From the NCBI GenBank assembly GCA_010279815.1, contig QEOQ01000212.1, positions 185,080 through 249,079 of the forward strand: a DNA stretch of 64,000 nucleotides, read 5' to 3'. Shown piece by piece: positions 1 to 10,964 of the stretch. The stretch comes from Brachionus plicatilis. Lineage: Eukaryota > Rotifera > Eurotatoria > Ploima > Brachionidae. A program made the position numbers and the translations under genes. The notes under the pieces were generated by a model. The model saw only the letters and a program-made list of their open reading frames with translations. It did no database searches and was not told the origin of the DNA. Each line of letters starts with the position of its first letter. Positions within the stretch are counted from its first letter, which is position 1.

Positions 1-1952
1 GTGAAATTTTGTTTAATAATGGTAATTTTTAGTAAAAAAAAGTAAATTTTGTACCTATTTTAAAAAAGTAAATTTATAAACAATAAAACTTTTCTTATTT
101 GGTGTTTAAAGTTTCAAAATAGCGAGTTCAAAAACGGCAAATTAAAGTTTCAGATCAAATTTTAAGATCAAAACGATCGTAAAAAATTTTAAAACTTAAT
201 TTATCTAATGATTTTAATAAATTTTAAAGAAATAAATACTAAGTATTACTAGGCATGTAATGTAAAATTATGGTTCATTATCAAATTAACATCAAAATGG
301 TTGACCTTTAATTTACTTAATAAATGACTCAAATGGCAAAATGGCGGTCAAAGAATTCGAAAAATTTTTAACGAAAGGAAAATGACAAAATTATCTAAAT
401 CATTTAAAAAAGGTTTTTATTAGTTTTTATTTTCAATTTAATCTTTAAAAAATTACTAATATAAATTAAGGAAATTAAAGTGGTTTTAGAAAAAAATGGA
501 GATTGGTAGAATCATTGAATTATATTGAAATGTGTATAATTGAACACTTATTAATTTTGTGTTTTGTTTATTGTTTAAAATTTACTTTTTTAAAATTTGT
601 ACAAAATCTACTTTTTTTTACTTTTTTTTTTACTTTTTCACAGATCTTATGTTTTTATTTTATTAAATAAAATATGAAAAGTGCGCGATTACAAATATTT
701 TTTTTTATCTTCGCATTGGTTTTTAAAGACTTAATATTTTTTTTTCACCAAAAAATATACCATTAAACAAAATATATTTATTTCCTATAAAAAATCATCT
801 ATTAATTAAGTTCAATTTATCATTTAAATATATAAATGTTTATGTAAAAAATGTTGTTTTTTAAATTCTAAATTTTTTTTCTTTTTGTACCAGTCTTTTA
901 CCGCAGTTATTTTCGAAACCAATATTTTTGTAGCTAAAACAGATTTAAATCAGTTTAGTCTTAAATGCGGACAGCTACACAGTAAATTTAAAAACCGAAA
1001 AAAAATGTAAAATCAACGAAAAATAAAATCGTAAAAAAACGCCGAAGATGGTCATAATCTATGCAAATTTTTCGAAATAACTTGTTGAAAATTTTTCGCA
1101 AAGTAAAATTGACAATTTTACATAAAATGTAAGTGAAAATTTTACGAAAAATCTTAATGATTAATTTTAATGCATCTTATTTAGTTTTAGTTTTAGTTCA
1201 TTAGTTTAAAAAATTAAACTCAGTTTTTAAGTTGAATATGTTTTATAATCAGACTAGAATTTTTAGATTTTTAAAATAAAGACAAAATTAATTAAATTGA
1301 ATTGACAAGGCCAAAATATTTTAAAAAGTTCAAAATATTTTTAATTAGAATTAAATGAATAATATCCTCGCAAATTTTTAAACAGGGTAAAATTTTAATT
1401 TGAAGCATAGTTTAAGTAAAAACTCAAATTTTGAACTTTTGAATCAGATAAATTGGTAAAATTTAGAAAAAAGTTCTAATTAGTGATCTATCGGCTGATA
1501 AAATATCAAATCAAGTTAAATTTATTTTCTGAGAGCAATTTTCTGATTTTCGACTCAAAACTTCCGGCTTTCGGCAGTAAAATTCTTGTTATTAAAAAAA
1601 ATAATCTAAAATATACATATAAAAATTAATTAGCAAGATAAATTATTTAGAAAATAAGAATGTGAATATAAGCAGTAATTTAATATAATTAAGATGTATG
1701 TTTCATGAAAGGCTAAATATGAAGGATTAAAAAAAAAAAAAACGTTATAATTTTATTTCATATTGAAAAACGTCTTTTGAATTCTAACAGCCAATTAAAT
1801 CTTTTTGTTGAGTAAACACTTGCAAAGTACAAGATTGAAACCTAAAGAAAAGACTCTTCCCACTAATATAAATTTGACTGATTAGAAATCTATTATCAAA
1901 ATATATCCATAATCAATAAAAAATTGTGCGCAAGCCGTCCGAACAGCCCTGA

Positions 1953-2253
1953 TGGTCTGTTACCTAAATTATTTTTTAACATATTCAAAAAATTAATTTA
2001 TCAAAATAAAAATAAAAAAATTATGTTAATTTTTATCACTTTTTATTTTAGGTGAACACAATTTAATTTAGGTGATCACTTTTTATTTTAGGTGGACACA
2101 ATTTAATTTAGGTGATCATTTTGAAAAAAATTTTAATTAATTAGTACACATATTTTTGGTTCACCTAAAAAGTGAACACAACTGATCACCTATTTAGGTT
2201 GGGTAAGTTGGTTCACCTTTTATGTGAACCAGTGATCACATAACGCAATAGAC
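1953..2253. repeat. Repeat rich in GTGAACA and GATCAC words
   Basis: Two near-identical tandem copies of a unit reading roughly TTTATTTTAGGTGGACAC lie at 2040-2125. Inverted GTGAACA/GGTTCAC words follow up to 2240. The edges carry weak inverted GGTCT/AGACC words. A similar GGTCTAG-flanked element occurs at 47949-48189, so this may be a decayed member of a related MITE family. Boundaries are approximate. Confidence 0.35.
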
Positions 2254-2584
2254 CCTAAAAAAAATTCTCTAATTGCTTTAAAATAATTTAGTTAAAAATA
2301 TTGAATGTGAAAATAGATTTAATTTGCAATAATTTTTCGTAAATTATTTTTAAAATTTTTGGAAAAAAAATTAGGAAAAAAAATCGTAAATATTTCGAAA
2401 ATTATTAATAAATAATTTTACGAAAAAAACGAGTACTAAGAAAGCGTAAATATTTCGTAGATTTTGAATAAATAATTTTTCGAAAAAAAAAATCTGTAAA
2501 AAAATCGTAAAATTTACGAAAAAATAATTTTTTTACGTAAATTCTCGATAATTTTCGATAATGTATTTTACTGGGTACAATATA

Positions 2585-2937
2585 CAGTGGTGTTCCGGAT
2601 TTAGTAATTTACGACAATTTACGTAAAATGTTGGAAATTTACGTAAACTTACAAAAGTAAAAAATCGTAAATTTATCAGATTTCACGAAAAATTTGGCAA
2701 ATTTCCAACATTTTACGTAAATTAATGTAAAAAAAAATGTTCAAAAAATTAAAATGAAATAGAACGCCAAAAGTGCAATTTCATTTCAATGTCATTTCAT
2801 TTCACTCGAGTGCCAAATTATTTAAATTTTTTGGACATTTTTTTTTACATTAATTTACATAAATTTACAATATCTTACGTAAAATTTACTATTTTTTACG
2901 TAAATTATCGTAAATTACCAAATCCGTAACACCTCTG
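2585..2937. mobile_element. TA-flanked MITE with long inverted repeats
   Basis: The element starts CAGTGGTGTTCCGGATTT and ends with the near-perfect inverse ending CACCTCTG. It is flanked on both sides by TA (2583-2584 and 2938-2939). The inverted arms, rich in TTTACGTAAA, continue for well over 100 bp on each side. The CAGT terminus with TA target duplication is typical of Tc1/mariner-group elements. There is no transposase, so it is a non-autonomous miniature element. Confidence 0.75.
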
Positions 2938-3324
2938 TATTTGAAAAATTTTCCAAATAATTTCTTCTTTTATCAAATTTTTCCAATATTACTAGATGTA
3001 CAGGTGCTAAATTTCCATTAAGCTTTATTTAACTCTACCCTCTTTAAACATCTATTTTGCCGACACTGATTTCAAAGTGATCTTCAGCTTCCAGTTCGCC
3101 ACAAAATTCACTTCACATAGCACACTTTTACCAACAATTTAGAATTCAATTCAAAAGGAGCCTTATGGCACTCTTGCTCCTTTAGCCAAAAATTTAAAGC
3201 TATTGTTAACATTCATTTCTCTCTTTGCTAAACCAACAACATTGAACAACAACAAAAAAAAAGGAAAAATTTTTTAATAAATTTATTTTTATTCTGATTA
3301 TTAAAAATTATCGATTTGGTTGGA

Positions 3325-5652
3325 ATGGAATCCAATTTGGAAATGGGTAGCTTGCTTAGCTTATTGCATAATAATCATCCACTTTAATTTGCTTTCCAAG
3401 TAGACACACTTCTGGCCAGCGACGAGCTGAACACGTCAGATCGCCTGGAGCAGCTGGAACGAAAAGTGAGCGTGCAGAGCGACGAACTCACATGCTTAAA
3501 AAGCGCTCTGGCCGACTGCATCCGGCGCATCCAGCTGCTCGAGTCCAAGCCGGCCGCCAGTCCAGCGCCAGCTGCCCCTAGCAAAATTTCGCCCAAGTCC
3601 GTGCCTTTGGCAGTGAAAGCACGCTCAGAAAAGCGCCTCAGCCTGACGCCGTCCACTGCGCGTCTCTCACAGGCCAACTCGTCGACCCGTTCTTCGTCCA
3701 ACAGTCTAAACGAAGGCCACACTTCGCCGTCCATGGTGCTCAAGCTGCGCGGACGCTCTGTCAAACTCTACGCTCAAACCGAACACTTGGCCGATTCAGT
3801 GGGGGCGCCCGACGCCTCCCTAAGACTCGAGTGGGTCTACGGCTACCGAGGCAAGGACTGCCGGTCGAACATCTTTCTCCTGTCGACCGGCGAGCTGGTC
3901 TACTTCATTGCGTCCGTAGCTGTGCTGTACAACCCGGAAGAAAACAATCAAAGGTTTTATCTGGGCCACACAGATGACATCAAGTGTCTGTCGGTGCATC
4001 CAAATGGGGTCCACTGTGCCACCGGTCAGACAGCTGGCCACAACAAGAAAGACTCGCGGCCTCATGTCCGAATATGGGATGCCATCAATTTGACCACTCT
4101 GAAAGTGATTGGCTCCGAATTTCAGAGCTCGATTTCGTGTTTGAGCTTTTCGAAGGTGAATGGCGATGTGTTGGCTGTGGTTGATGATGGCAATGACAAA
4201 TTTTTGAGTCTGTGGCAGTGGGAAACAGGTCTGAAACTAGCGTCGACCAAGTGCTATTCTGATGCCGTGCTCAATTGTGAATTTCATCCGCTTGAAAAAA
4301 ATTTACTCTTCACATCGGGCAAACAGCATTTGTTCTATTGGACTTTTGATGGTGCTTTGTTGCACAAAAAGACCGCTGTTTTTGAGCCTGCTTCGAACAC
4401 TGTGATTCAAAATTCGGAGAGTACAAAAAATGCCAAATTAGAAAAGCCCAAATTTGTATTGTGCATGAGTTTTGATTCACGTGGTGATCTGATAACAGGA
4501 GATTCAGATGGCAATTTGATAGTTTGGTCGCACAAAGAAGCCAGAATGGTGCGCATTGTCAAAAAATTGAGCGACACAGGAATATTTACCATAAATATAA
4601 AAGACGACTGCCTGATTTACGCAGGCAAATCTAACAAAATAGTCGAACTAGACTCCAACTACCAATTGACTGGCAGAAGTCTAGAACTTGGCGAAAACTG
4701 CGGAGGCTGCAGATGCATTTTGTACCTGAACAAAAACATGGTCATTGTTGGAACAATGAAAAACTCGCTGTACGAGGCCAACTTAGGAGAATTTAATTTT
4801 AGTAAATGCTTGATCAGTTCTCATTGTGATGAAATATGGGGCCTTAGCAAAGGCAAAAATGCGAGCAGTTTTTTGACATGTGCAAATGATGGATTTTTGT
4901 CACTTTGGGACTCGATGTCTTTTGGCCAAGTGTGGTCCGTTGGCTTGCAAGATAGGCTCCATTGTGTGGACTCGCATCCGAGTCTTGATTTGGCAGCAGT
5001 CGGCTTCTCAAAGCCAAAATGGATTGTGTTCGACTTGATAGAGAGAAAAACAATTTACATGCAGTCAGAAGGCAGTGAGCAAATTGAAGTGATCAAGTAC
5101 TCTCCAAATGGGTGCTACCTGGCAGCGGGTAGTAGAGACAACAACATTTATGTTTACAGAGTAAGTGATAATGGACTGAGGTACAGTCGAATTGGCAAAT
5201 GCTCGGCCCACTCAAGTTTTGTCACTCATTTAGATTGGTCCAGCAATTGTGAATACCTGATGAGCAATTCGGGAGACTATGAAATATTGTTTTGGCGCGC
5301 AGAGACTTGTAGACAAGTTGTGGATGTGCAAGTGATCAGGGATGTTGAATGGGCGAGCAGGAATTGTGTGCTCTCAATGGAAACTGTGGGAATTTGGGAT
5401 AATGGATCGGATGGTACCGATATAAATTCTTGCTGTGAATCCAAGCGGGCCCAGCTTCTGGTGTCAGTAGATGATTTTGGAAAAGTGAATTTGTTCAAAT
5501 ATCCATGCTCAAGTGTTAAAGCGGGCCGCAAAGTATATGGCGGTCATAGTAGTCACGTGACCAATTGTAGGTTCATTAACAATGAGACAAGGCTTATCAC
5601 GACAGGAGGAAACGATATGGCTTTGTTTCAGTGGGAAATTTTGAATGACTAA
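3325..5652 (+). CDS. EML: EML-family microtubule-associated protein (HELP + WD40)
   Basis: Echinoderm microtubule-associated protein-like protein, which binds and stabilises microtubules. I model two exons, 3325-3346 and 3401-5652, joined by a 54-bp GT-AG intron, giving about 757 residues. The long frame has no ATG near its start, and the ATG at 3325 joins it in phase. In order the protein has an N-terminal coiled coil containing LKSALADCIRR, which resembles the EML trimerisation segment; a Ser/Pro-rich linker; a HELP motif from about residue 116 (VLKLRGRSVKLYAQ); and tandem WD repeats to the C-terminus, ending GGNDMALFQWE. That length is close to EML1-4. An AATAAA signal lies at 5677-5682. 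The first exon and start are inferred; the family call is secure. Its extreme 3' end is duplicated in inverted orientation near 31.6 kb. Confidence 0.92.
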
Positions 5653-5805
5653 AAGTTATTGTTTGTTCACCTTTTAAATAAAATTAATTAAATATTTCTA
5701 GTATTCTCTTTATTATTAAGTTTAATTTAGAATAAATTTTTTTAAGAAAATATGTTTTTTTTTTTTTTTAAATTTAGATTATTATTATTTGGATGAGAAA
5801 AAATT

Positions 5806-5822
5806 CGTCCCTAGGTGGATTC

Positions 5823-5858
<36 letters not shown>

Positions 5859-5879
5859 GGCCGATTGCGCCATAGAGAC
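5806..5879 (-). tRNA. tRNA-Asn (GTT)
   Basis: On the minus strand this 74-nt sequence folds as a standard cloverleaf. The acceptor arms are GTCTCTA and TAGGGAC with discriminator G, the anticodon loop is CTGTTAA (anticodon GTT), and the T loop is TTCGAAT within GGTGG/CCACC. It closely matches animal tRNA-Asn and has no intron. Two further copies lie at 30663-30736 and 31138-31211 and differ by one D-arm base (GGCCAGC here, GGCTAGC there). Confidence 0.95.
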
Positions 5880-6207
5880 TTGGTGAATTCTACAATTTTT
5901 TTTTTGAGTCAAGATATTTTTTAAGCCATTGAAAAATGCTTAATAAAATATTATCTAATAATAAAGGAGATGAATTTGTGTAAGGATAAAATCATTGTCA
6001 AAAAACCAAAGTTTCAAGGCAAAATTGATCAAATGTAAATTTCAAATAAATATTTTAAGTTTTAGATTAAAAAAAGGGTCTTTTTTATCAATTTTTTAGT
6101 AATAAATGAATAAAACTTTGTTGAATATAATTTTTTTTAATTATTAACTAGAAAAAAAATTATATGAATTGTCTAGTCCGAAAAAATAATAATGAAAATA
6201 ACAAATA

Positions 6208-6975
6208 CAGTAAAATTCCTCAAAATGAACATCCTCAAATGTGAACACCCCCGTAAGTGAACGCAAATTCTTTGCGACCGACCAAAATGAACCTTTTAAC
6301 ATGGGCCAAAATCCCTCTAATGTGAACATCCTCAAATGTGAACATTCGGTATGTGAACACTAAAAAATGGGAAAAAGTGAACAAAAAAAATGAAAACCAA
6401 AATTTATTTACTGTCATTTTCAATAATTTTTTTAATAATATTTACATAAAAGTATACAAAATACATATAAAATTAATTTTTAAAAAAATCTACAATTTTA
6501 GATTGCTTAATATTAGTTGAATCTAAGAAATTATTTTCGAATGTCGAGATTTATACATTTCAGTAATCTTATTTTTTTGTTTGAGAATTTTATTTACTGC
6601 ACCAAGCGATAAGTCGAATTCTTTTGCTAAACTACGCTGTGAACTTTTCGTGGATTCGGCTTTTAATAAAAGTTTATACTTATCTTCCAAAGTTAATTTT
6701 TGGTATTGAATTGGCTTTGAAGTAGACATTTTTGAAATTTATTTTTGAAATGATTTTTGTTTTATTATTCAATACAATTTTTATTTACATGCATTATCTG
6801 TGTGATTTAATTATTATTATAATTTAAAAATAAACTTAACATTTTTTTGGTTGAATGAAAATCTCGTAAATGTGAACTGTTCACTTTTACGAGATCGTCC
6901 TCAAATGTGAACACCCCCGTAAGTGAACAAAATTTGACCGCGACGGCCGGTGTTCACATTTGAGGGATTTTACTG
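6208..6975 (-). mobile_element. Internally deleted pogo/Tigger-like transposon
   Basis: Terminal inverted repeats CAGTAAAATTCCTCAAAATG and its near inverse, ending GAGGGATTTTACTG, flank 768 bp. TA is duplicated at 6206-6207 and 6976-6977. The subterminal regions are packed with GTGAACA/CCTCAAATGTG repeats. The only coding trace is a short HTH ORF on the minus strand; the DDE domain is gone. Termini, TA duplication and HTH type all point to the pogo branch of Tc1/mariner. Confidence 0.8.
6523..6729 (-). pseudogene. Pogo-like transposase N-terminal HTH fragment
   Basis: A 68-residue ORF reading LTLEDKYKLLLKAES, then RSLAKEFDLSLGAVNKILK. This is the psq/CENP-B N-terminal helix-turn-helix pattern of pogo/Tigger transposases. 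It stops before the second DNA-binding domain and the catalytic domain, so it is a remnant. It lies within TA-flanked inverted repeats that belong to the same element. Expression as a small DNA-binding protein is conceivable but unsupported. Confidence 0.75.
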
Positions 6976-7318
6976 TATAGAGAAAAGAAAAAAAAGAAAA
7001 CAAATTATAATTCTAAATCCAAATCCCAATGACTAAAGCTTTACACAGTGTTAAATACTAATGACTTGCTAAGCGCATGAGAGCATATTATTTCACTGAA
7101 ACTTTAGACATTTAAGTAGACTGGAGCCGGTGTTGAAGTTATTGAGAGAACTAAAACATAAAAAAAAATTAAATATTAATCAATAGTTTGAAATTTTGCA
7201 AAATTTTTTTTGCTGTAATCAAAATCGTTCAGTTAAAGCGATTGTTTGAGCAATAATTTGAACAACTCAATGTGGATTTTAAATTTGTTTTAAATTTTTC
7301 AAATAAAGATTTTAGAAG
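6976..7318. other. AT-rich spacer between transposons
   Basis: No ORF, RNA gene or clear repeat is visible here. The right end provides the GAAG flank (7315-7318) of the adjoining LTR element. Confidence 0.6.
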
Positions 7319-7488
7319 TTTAATAGCGTGCGCTATTAAATAAATTAAAGAGAGAGAGAGGGAGAGAAAAATAAAAGTTGGTTTATTCTCTAACTTCTTT
7401 ATTATATCAAATTAAAATAAAACAAAATATATATAAAGAAATCCAGCAAGGCCCCAGAAGGCCGGGGTCTACTGGAGGGGGTGTTACA
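7319..7488 (-). repeat. 3' LTR of the Gag-only element
   Basis: Direct repeat of 10603-10770. It contains a GAGAGAGAGAG tract, an AATAAA-like word on the coding strand and a GC-rich GGCCCCAGAAGGCCGGGG palindromic block. The inner end reads AATAGCGTGCGCTATT, itself an inverted repeat. Confidence 0.85.
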
Positions 7489-7523
7489 TTACTCCCTCGC
7501 CGTGGGAGAACGGCTCCCGACGT

Positions 7524-10388
7524 TCAGGGAGTAAAAATAACACAACACGAAGAGAACAAAATTTTTTTCTTTTTTTTTTTTTTACTCGGCTTTTTCTCAA
7601 CAAAATTGACATCTTTCTCCGAGCTGACGCTCATCTTTTTGCGCTCCGAGACTCTATCTTCACACACTCTCATTTTATCATCATCAACAAAACTCTGCAC
7701 GGCAGGGATAGTTGCGGACTGCTTTATTGCCCTGTTGTACGAGTCATTATTGGGCCTGGTCTGCGAGTACGGCTCGCTTCTAGACTCTGGCCAAGGCTCC
7801 ACTTGGCCAATTCTCTGGTCCATACTTTTCGACTTGTAATTCATTTGTTGCAGCAGCTTAACAAAAGGCTTGTCGTCGCCTCTATTGAACACAACGCTTT
7901 CTCTGGGCGTGGGAGTGGTGCTCGAGATTGGCTGGCTGTATATTTGAGCTGGAGTCTCGGTGCCGCCAATGGTCGATCTGTGGTGCCGAAAGCTGTTGTT
8001 CTTGCTCAACTGACTGCTTATGCTCATTTGGGACATGTTTGCCAGCCGGTGCTCCACCGACAGAGTTTTTGAACTGAACGGGGTTTGTCCCAGCGCCGGA
8101 TTGTGGTGCTCGTTTTCTGACGACACCGACAATGGCCTGTTGAAGTTGTTGCTGGATCTGAGACGGGCTCTGGACCGGCTGGTCGATGAAGTCGACCTGG
8201 CCCACTCGTGAACCCTATTTGCTTCAGTGTCACTGTCGCTAGTGTCCGTGGACATCTTTGTCTGCTTGAATCTGGCCATCTCTTCCAAATTGCCGGCCGC
8301 CATTTCTCTGTCCACTTCGCCCTCCTCTTCTGGTATGGTCAGCTTGGAAATTAAGTTGTCGCTCTGGCTCATTGATGGTCCACGCGACGAGCGTCGTGTG
8401 ACCGAATGGCTCAGCTGAATGGGAACGCGAATGCTTGGATTTGTTTCGTCCAAGTTCAACTGATCCTGGTCTTCCAAAATGTTGGACAATTGCAGGGGCG
8501 GAGAAGTGTTCAGGTCAACTGCCTCGTCCATTTGCTGCTCGTCTTCAATTATTAACTTGTACGTAGCAGCATTTACAGTCCCGATGTTTGCCGGCTCTTC
8601 CACCGTTCCGGAGTTATCACCTTCGAAATCGGGCACCTTTGTAAAGTTGCAAGTTAAAATGGTACCTGATTTTCTCTGTGACAGCGCGGACCTGATGCAT
8701 TCCAGATAGTCCTTTATGTCTGCCAGTTTAAAGTCTACGTCTAACCCGAGTAAACAGTCGTTTACCAGTTCATCCACTACAATTATTTCCACCTCACTCT
8801 CAAAACTTATCAATTTCACGGAACATTTTCCCTTTCCAATTACTTTGACAGGGCCACCCACACAAGTCTCCAAAGTTTCATCCAACGGTTCCAAGGCTGC
8901 ATCAGGTGTCTTACAATGATCCCAGATTCGCTTCGCTACTATTGTACTAACCGTCCCAGTGTCTAGTAGGAAACCCACTGGTTTGCTGTTCATTTCCAAA
9001 GTTCCCACGATACTTTTGTCAAACATTATCGGGTTGATAACTTGATTGGACAGGCTCTGCTCTGCTCTATTCTTATTACCCAGCATTGACAGTTTCATTT
9101 GGTTTTTTCTTGAATAGCAGTCAGCTATCAGATGACCTGGTTTACCACAGTTCAGGCATAATTTTCCATTTCCTTGTGAGATTGGTTGTTCAAATTGCTC
9201 TCGCATTTTCGGACTAGATTCATTCATCTGATTCTTCCTTAGGTAACAGTCCGCTCCCCAATGACCCTTTTTGCTGCAGAACAGACATACTTTTTCACCA
9301 TCCGGAGTGTTATGTAGGTCAATTTGGTCTGACCATTTAACATGCTTGTGGGTTCCTTGGTAAGCATTTTCCTGGTCTCCCATTTTTTCAGAGATGATCG
9401 GATTAGGTTGGTTTCTGTTCAAAATTTGTAGCCTGGCATATGTTTGAACCACTAAGTCATATGCTTCAGAGCAAGTTTGTGGATTCGAAACGTCAACTCG
9501 CCAAAATACTGCTTTTTCACTCAAACCAGTGATAAATCTTTCCTTCACCAAATAATCGTAGCGGCTCTGATCGAAATCACCCGTATAGACGAAAGCATTT
9601 CGTGCCAAAATCCACAGGTTGGTATAGAAATCTCGAAAATCCTCACCAGGGAGCTGTTTCCGATTGTAGAATTCGGCTACCGCATCTGTTTGGGAGGCCG
9701 GTTGCTGTCCAAACATTTTGACCATCTGTTTTTCCAATTCAAACATATCCACAGGTCCCTTAGGAACTCTGAATTCGAACCTACTCAGACAATTGTCGTC
9801 CAAAAAGGTTGCAACACAATTCCGCAGATCAGCATCTACTATCTTGTTGTTTTCAACAAATAATTTGAAACGATTCCACCACGTGCGAATATCCTGCTTC
9901 AGGGTAAAAATTGTCGGCTTAAAAGACCATTCTCTAGACGGCGCCGACTTCTTTGTTGTTTGGACTGCAATGGTTCGTTGTTCTTCGCCATTCTGGATGT
10001 CTCCTTTAGCCCTTGCCTCTGAATTTCTGTATGTGTCAAACAGTCCGGCATTTTTAAGAGGGTTAATTGGCGTGTCCCAACTTGCATCTCGCCTTCTATA
10101 TTTTGGGAAAACCACATTGTCTTCTGATGAGTCATTAAACAAAGGCTCCCTCCACGACTTCCCGAATGCATTGTGCGTTTTGATCGGCTCTAACAAAGAT
10201 TTTAACCCATGATGTTCCTGCTCAGAACTGCTGTACAAATTTCGGTTTGTATTAGGAAAAGAACGTCCCCGACTATTCCCACTGCAACCTATTTGATCAT
10301 CGTTTCGCCATTTGTTTGTTGGTTCGGATTTGATCGCTGACTTTTCCAAATAATCTTGGCGAACTTTTTCCGGAGTCCCGTTGAACAA
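7524..10388 (-). CDS. Gag-protease polyprotein of the non-autonomous LTR element
   Basis: Intact frame of about 954 codons. It lacks an in-frame ATG near its 5' end: the frame begins downstream of a TAA and the first candidate start is TTG, so initiation may rely on the overlapping upstream ORF or on frameshifting. Around residues 155-330 is a capsid-like region (WSFKPTIFTLKQDIRTWWNR). Two CCHC zinc knuckles follow (CLFCSKKGHWGADC and CLNCGKPGHLIADC), then a retroviral-type aspartic protease active site (FLLDTGTVSTIV). The last 350 or so residues are Ser/Thr-rich, disordered-looking and end in a lysine run; I recognise no reverse transcriptase in them. An open frame of this length implies recent activity or selection. 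Function: particle formation and polyprotein cleavage, inferred from the motifs. Confidence 0.85.
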   Translation of the reverse strand: MFNGTPEKVRQDYLEKSAIKSEPTNKWRNDDQIGCSGNSRGRSFPNTNRNLYSSSEQEHHGLKSLLEPIKTHNAFGKSWREPLFNDSSEDNVVFPKYRRRDASWDTPINPLKNAGLFDTYRNSEARAKGDIQNGEEQRTIAVQTTKKSAPSREWSFKPTIFTLKQDIRTWWNRFKLFVENNKIVDADLRNCVATFLDDNCLSRFEFRVPKGPVDMFELEKQMVKMFGQQPASQTDAVAEFYNRKQLPGEDFRDFYTNLWILARNAFVYTGDFDQSRYDYLVKERFITGLSEKAVFWRVDVSNPQTCSEAYDLVVQTYARLQILNRNQPNPIISEKMGDQENAYQGTHKHVKWSDQIDLHNTPDGEKVCLFCSKKGHWGADCYLRKNQMNESSPKMREQFEQPISQGNGKLCLNCGKPGHLIADCYSRKNQMKLSMLGNKNRAEQSLSNQVINPIMFDKSIVGTLEMNSKPVGFLLDTGTVSTIVAKRIWDHCKTPDAALEPLDETLETCVGGPVKVIGKGKCSVKLISFESEVEIIVVDELVNDCLLGLDVDFKLADIKDYLECIRSALSQRKSGTILTCNFTKVPDFEGDNSGTVEEPANIGTVNAATYKLIIEDEQQMDEAVDLNTSPPLQLSNILEDQDQLNLDETNPSIRVPIQLSHSVTRRSSRGPSMSQSDNLISKLTIPEEEGEVDREMAAGNLEEMARFKQTKMSTDTSDSDTEANRVHEWARSTSSTSRSRARLRSSNNFNRPLSVSSENEHHNPALGQTPFSSKTLSVEHRLANMSQMSISSQLSKNNSFRHHRSTIGGTETPAQIYSQPISSTTPTPRESVVFNRGDDKPFVKLLQQMNYKSKSMDQRIGQVEPWPESRSEPYSQTRPNNDSYNRAIKQSATIPAVQSFVDDDKMRVCEDRVSERKKMSVSSEKDVNFVEKKPSKKKKKKKILFSSCCVIFTP

Positions 10389-10552
10389 CTCATTTGTGTT
10401 GGTGTATTGAAAACCAGCATTTGAGTTTTATTCTGACCAGTCCAAAGGTTCATAATGACTTTAAAAGCACTAGCTACAACAATCATAGTTAAAGCTAGTA
10501 CAGCTATGCTAAAACACAGCTGTACGAACCAAAACACGTGTTCATTCAACAT
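10289..10552 (-). CDS. Small hydrophobic ORF overlapping the Gag start
   Basis: An 87-codon ORF with an ATG lies between the 5' LTR and the Gag-protease frame, overlapping the latter by about 100 bases in another frame. Residues about 6-35 are strongly hydrophobic (VQLCFSIAVLALTMIVVAS), like a signal anchor. The large Gag frame has no obvious ATG, so this ORF could supply the start through a frameshift, giving a membrane-anchored Gag. It could also be a chance ORF. Confidence 0.4.
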   Translation of the reverse strand: MLNEHVFWFVQLCFSIAVLALTMIVVASAFKVIMNLWTGQNKTQMLVFNTPTQMSCSTGLRKKFAKIIWKSQRSNPNQQTNGETMIK

Positions 10553-10602
10553 CGTGTACTTTTCTTTTCTTTTTTTTTTTTAAGCTTAACCGCTGCCACC
10601 AC

Positions 10603-10770
10603 TTTAATAGCGTGCGCTATTAAATATTTAAAAGAGAGAGAGGGAGAGAAAAATAAAAGTTGGTTTATTCTCAAACTTCTTTATTATATCAAATTAAAAT
10701 AAAACAAAATATATATAAAGAAATCCAGCAAGGCCCCAGAAGGCCGGGGTCTACTGGAGGGGGTGTTACA
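10603..10770 (-). repeat. 5' LTR of the Gag-only element
   Basis: Direct repeat of 7319-7488 with a few substitutions and small length differences in the GA tract. It is immediately followed on the coding strand by the candidate primer-binding sequence TGGTGGCAGCGGTTAAGC. Confidence 0.85.
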
Positions 10771-10964
10771 GAAGAATCAATTAAGGATCAACAAAAAAAA
10801 ATATTTGTTTGTTTTATTAAAGTTATTAAACAATTAATGGCTTATTAAAAAATTAGAAAAAAGCTTATTTCATTGTTTTTTATAGGAATTTAATTAAGTT
10901 GCCAATCTAAAATTAAATTTAACCAACCTGACAAAAAAATTTAAATTTCTCAATTTCTTGATAT

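Larger units (their letters stand above)
1..3324. other. AT-rich intergenic spacer
   Basis: I see no supportable coding region on either strand. The stretch is dominated by A/T homopolymers and short motifs such as TTTACG and CGTAAA. It contains a GTGAACA/GATCAC-rich repeat near 1.95-2.25 kb and a TA-flanked inverted-repeat element at 2585-2937, both listed separately. The promoter of the EML gene should lie in the last few hundred bases, but no core element stands out. Confidence 0.7.
7319..10770 (-). mobile_element. Non-autonomous LTR retrotransposon with Gag-protease only
   Basis: Two near-identical direct repeats of about 168-170 bp (7319-7488 and 10603-10770) bracket a 3.1-kb interior. 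The sequence GAAG flanks both outer edges (7315-7318 and 10771-10774). On the coding strand the LTR begins TGTAACACCCCC. The 5' LTR is followed by a candidate primer-binding stretch TGGTGGCAGCGGTTAAGC, and the 3' LTR is preceded by a purine-rich GAGGGAGTAA. The interior encodes one long Gag-protease ORF with no reverse transcriptase, RNase H or integrase. The LTRs differ at only a few sites, so the insertion is young. It would depend on enzymes from another element. Confidence 0.85.

Noticed and set aside
3384..3764. Minus-strand open frame opposite the EML 5' end, and similar antisense frames over EML, LTV1 and the SLC5 gene
   Set aside because: They are shadows of GC-richer coding DNA; none shows a recognisable domain or its own transcription signals.
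7803..8233. Plus-strand and alternative minus-strand frames over the Gag-only element
   Set aside because: They overlap the long Gag-protease frame and have no family features.
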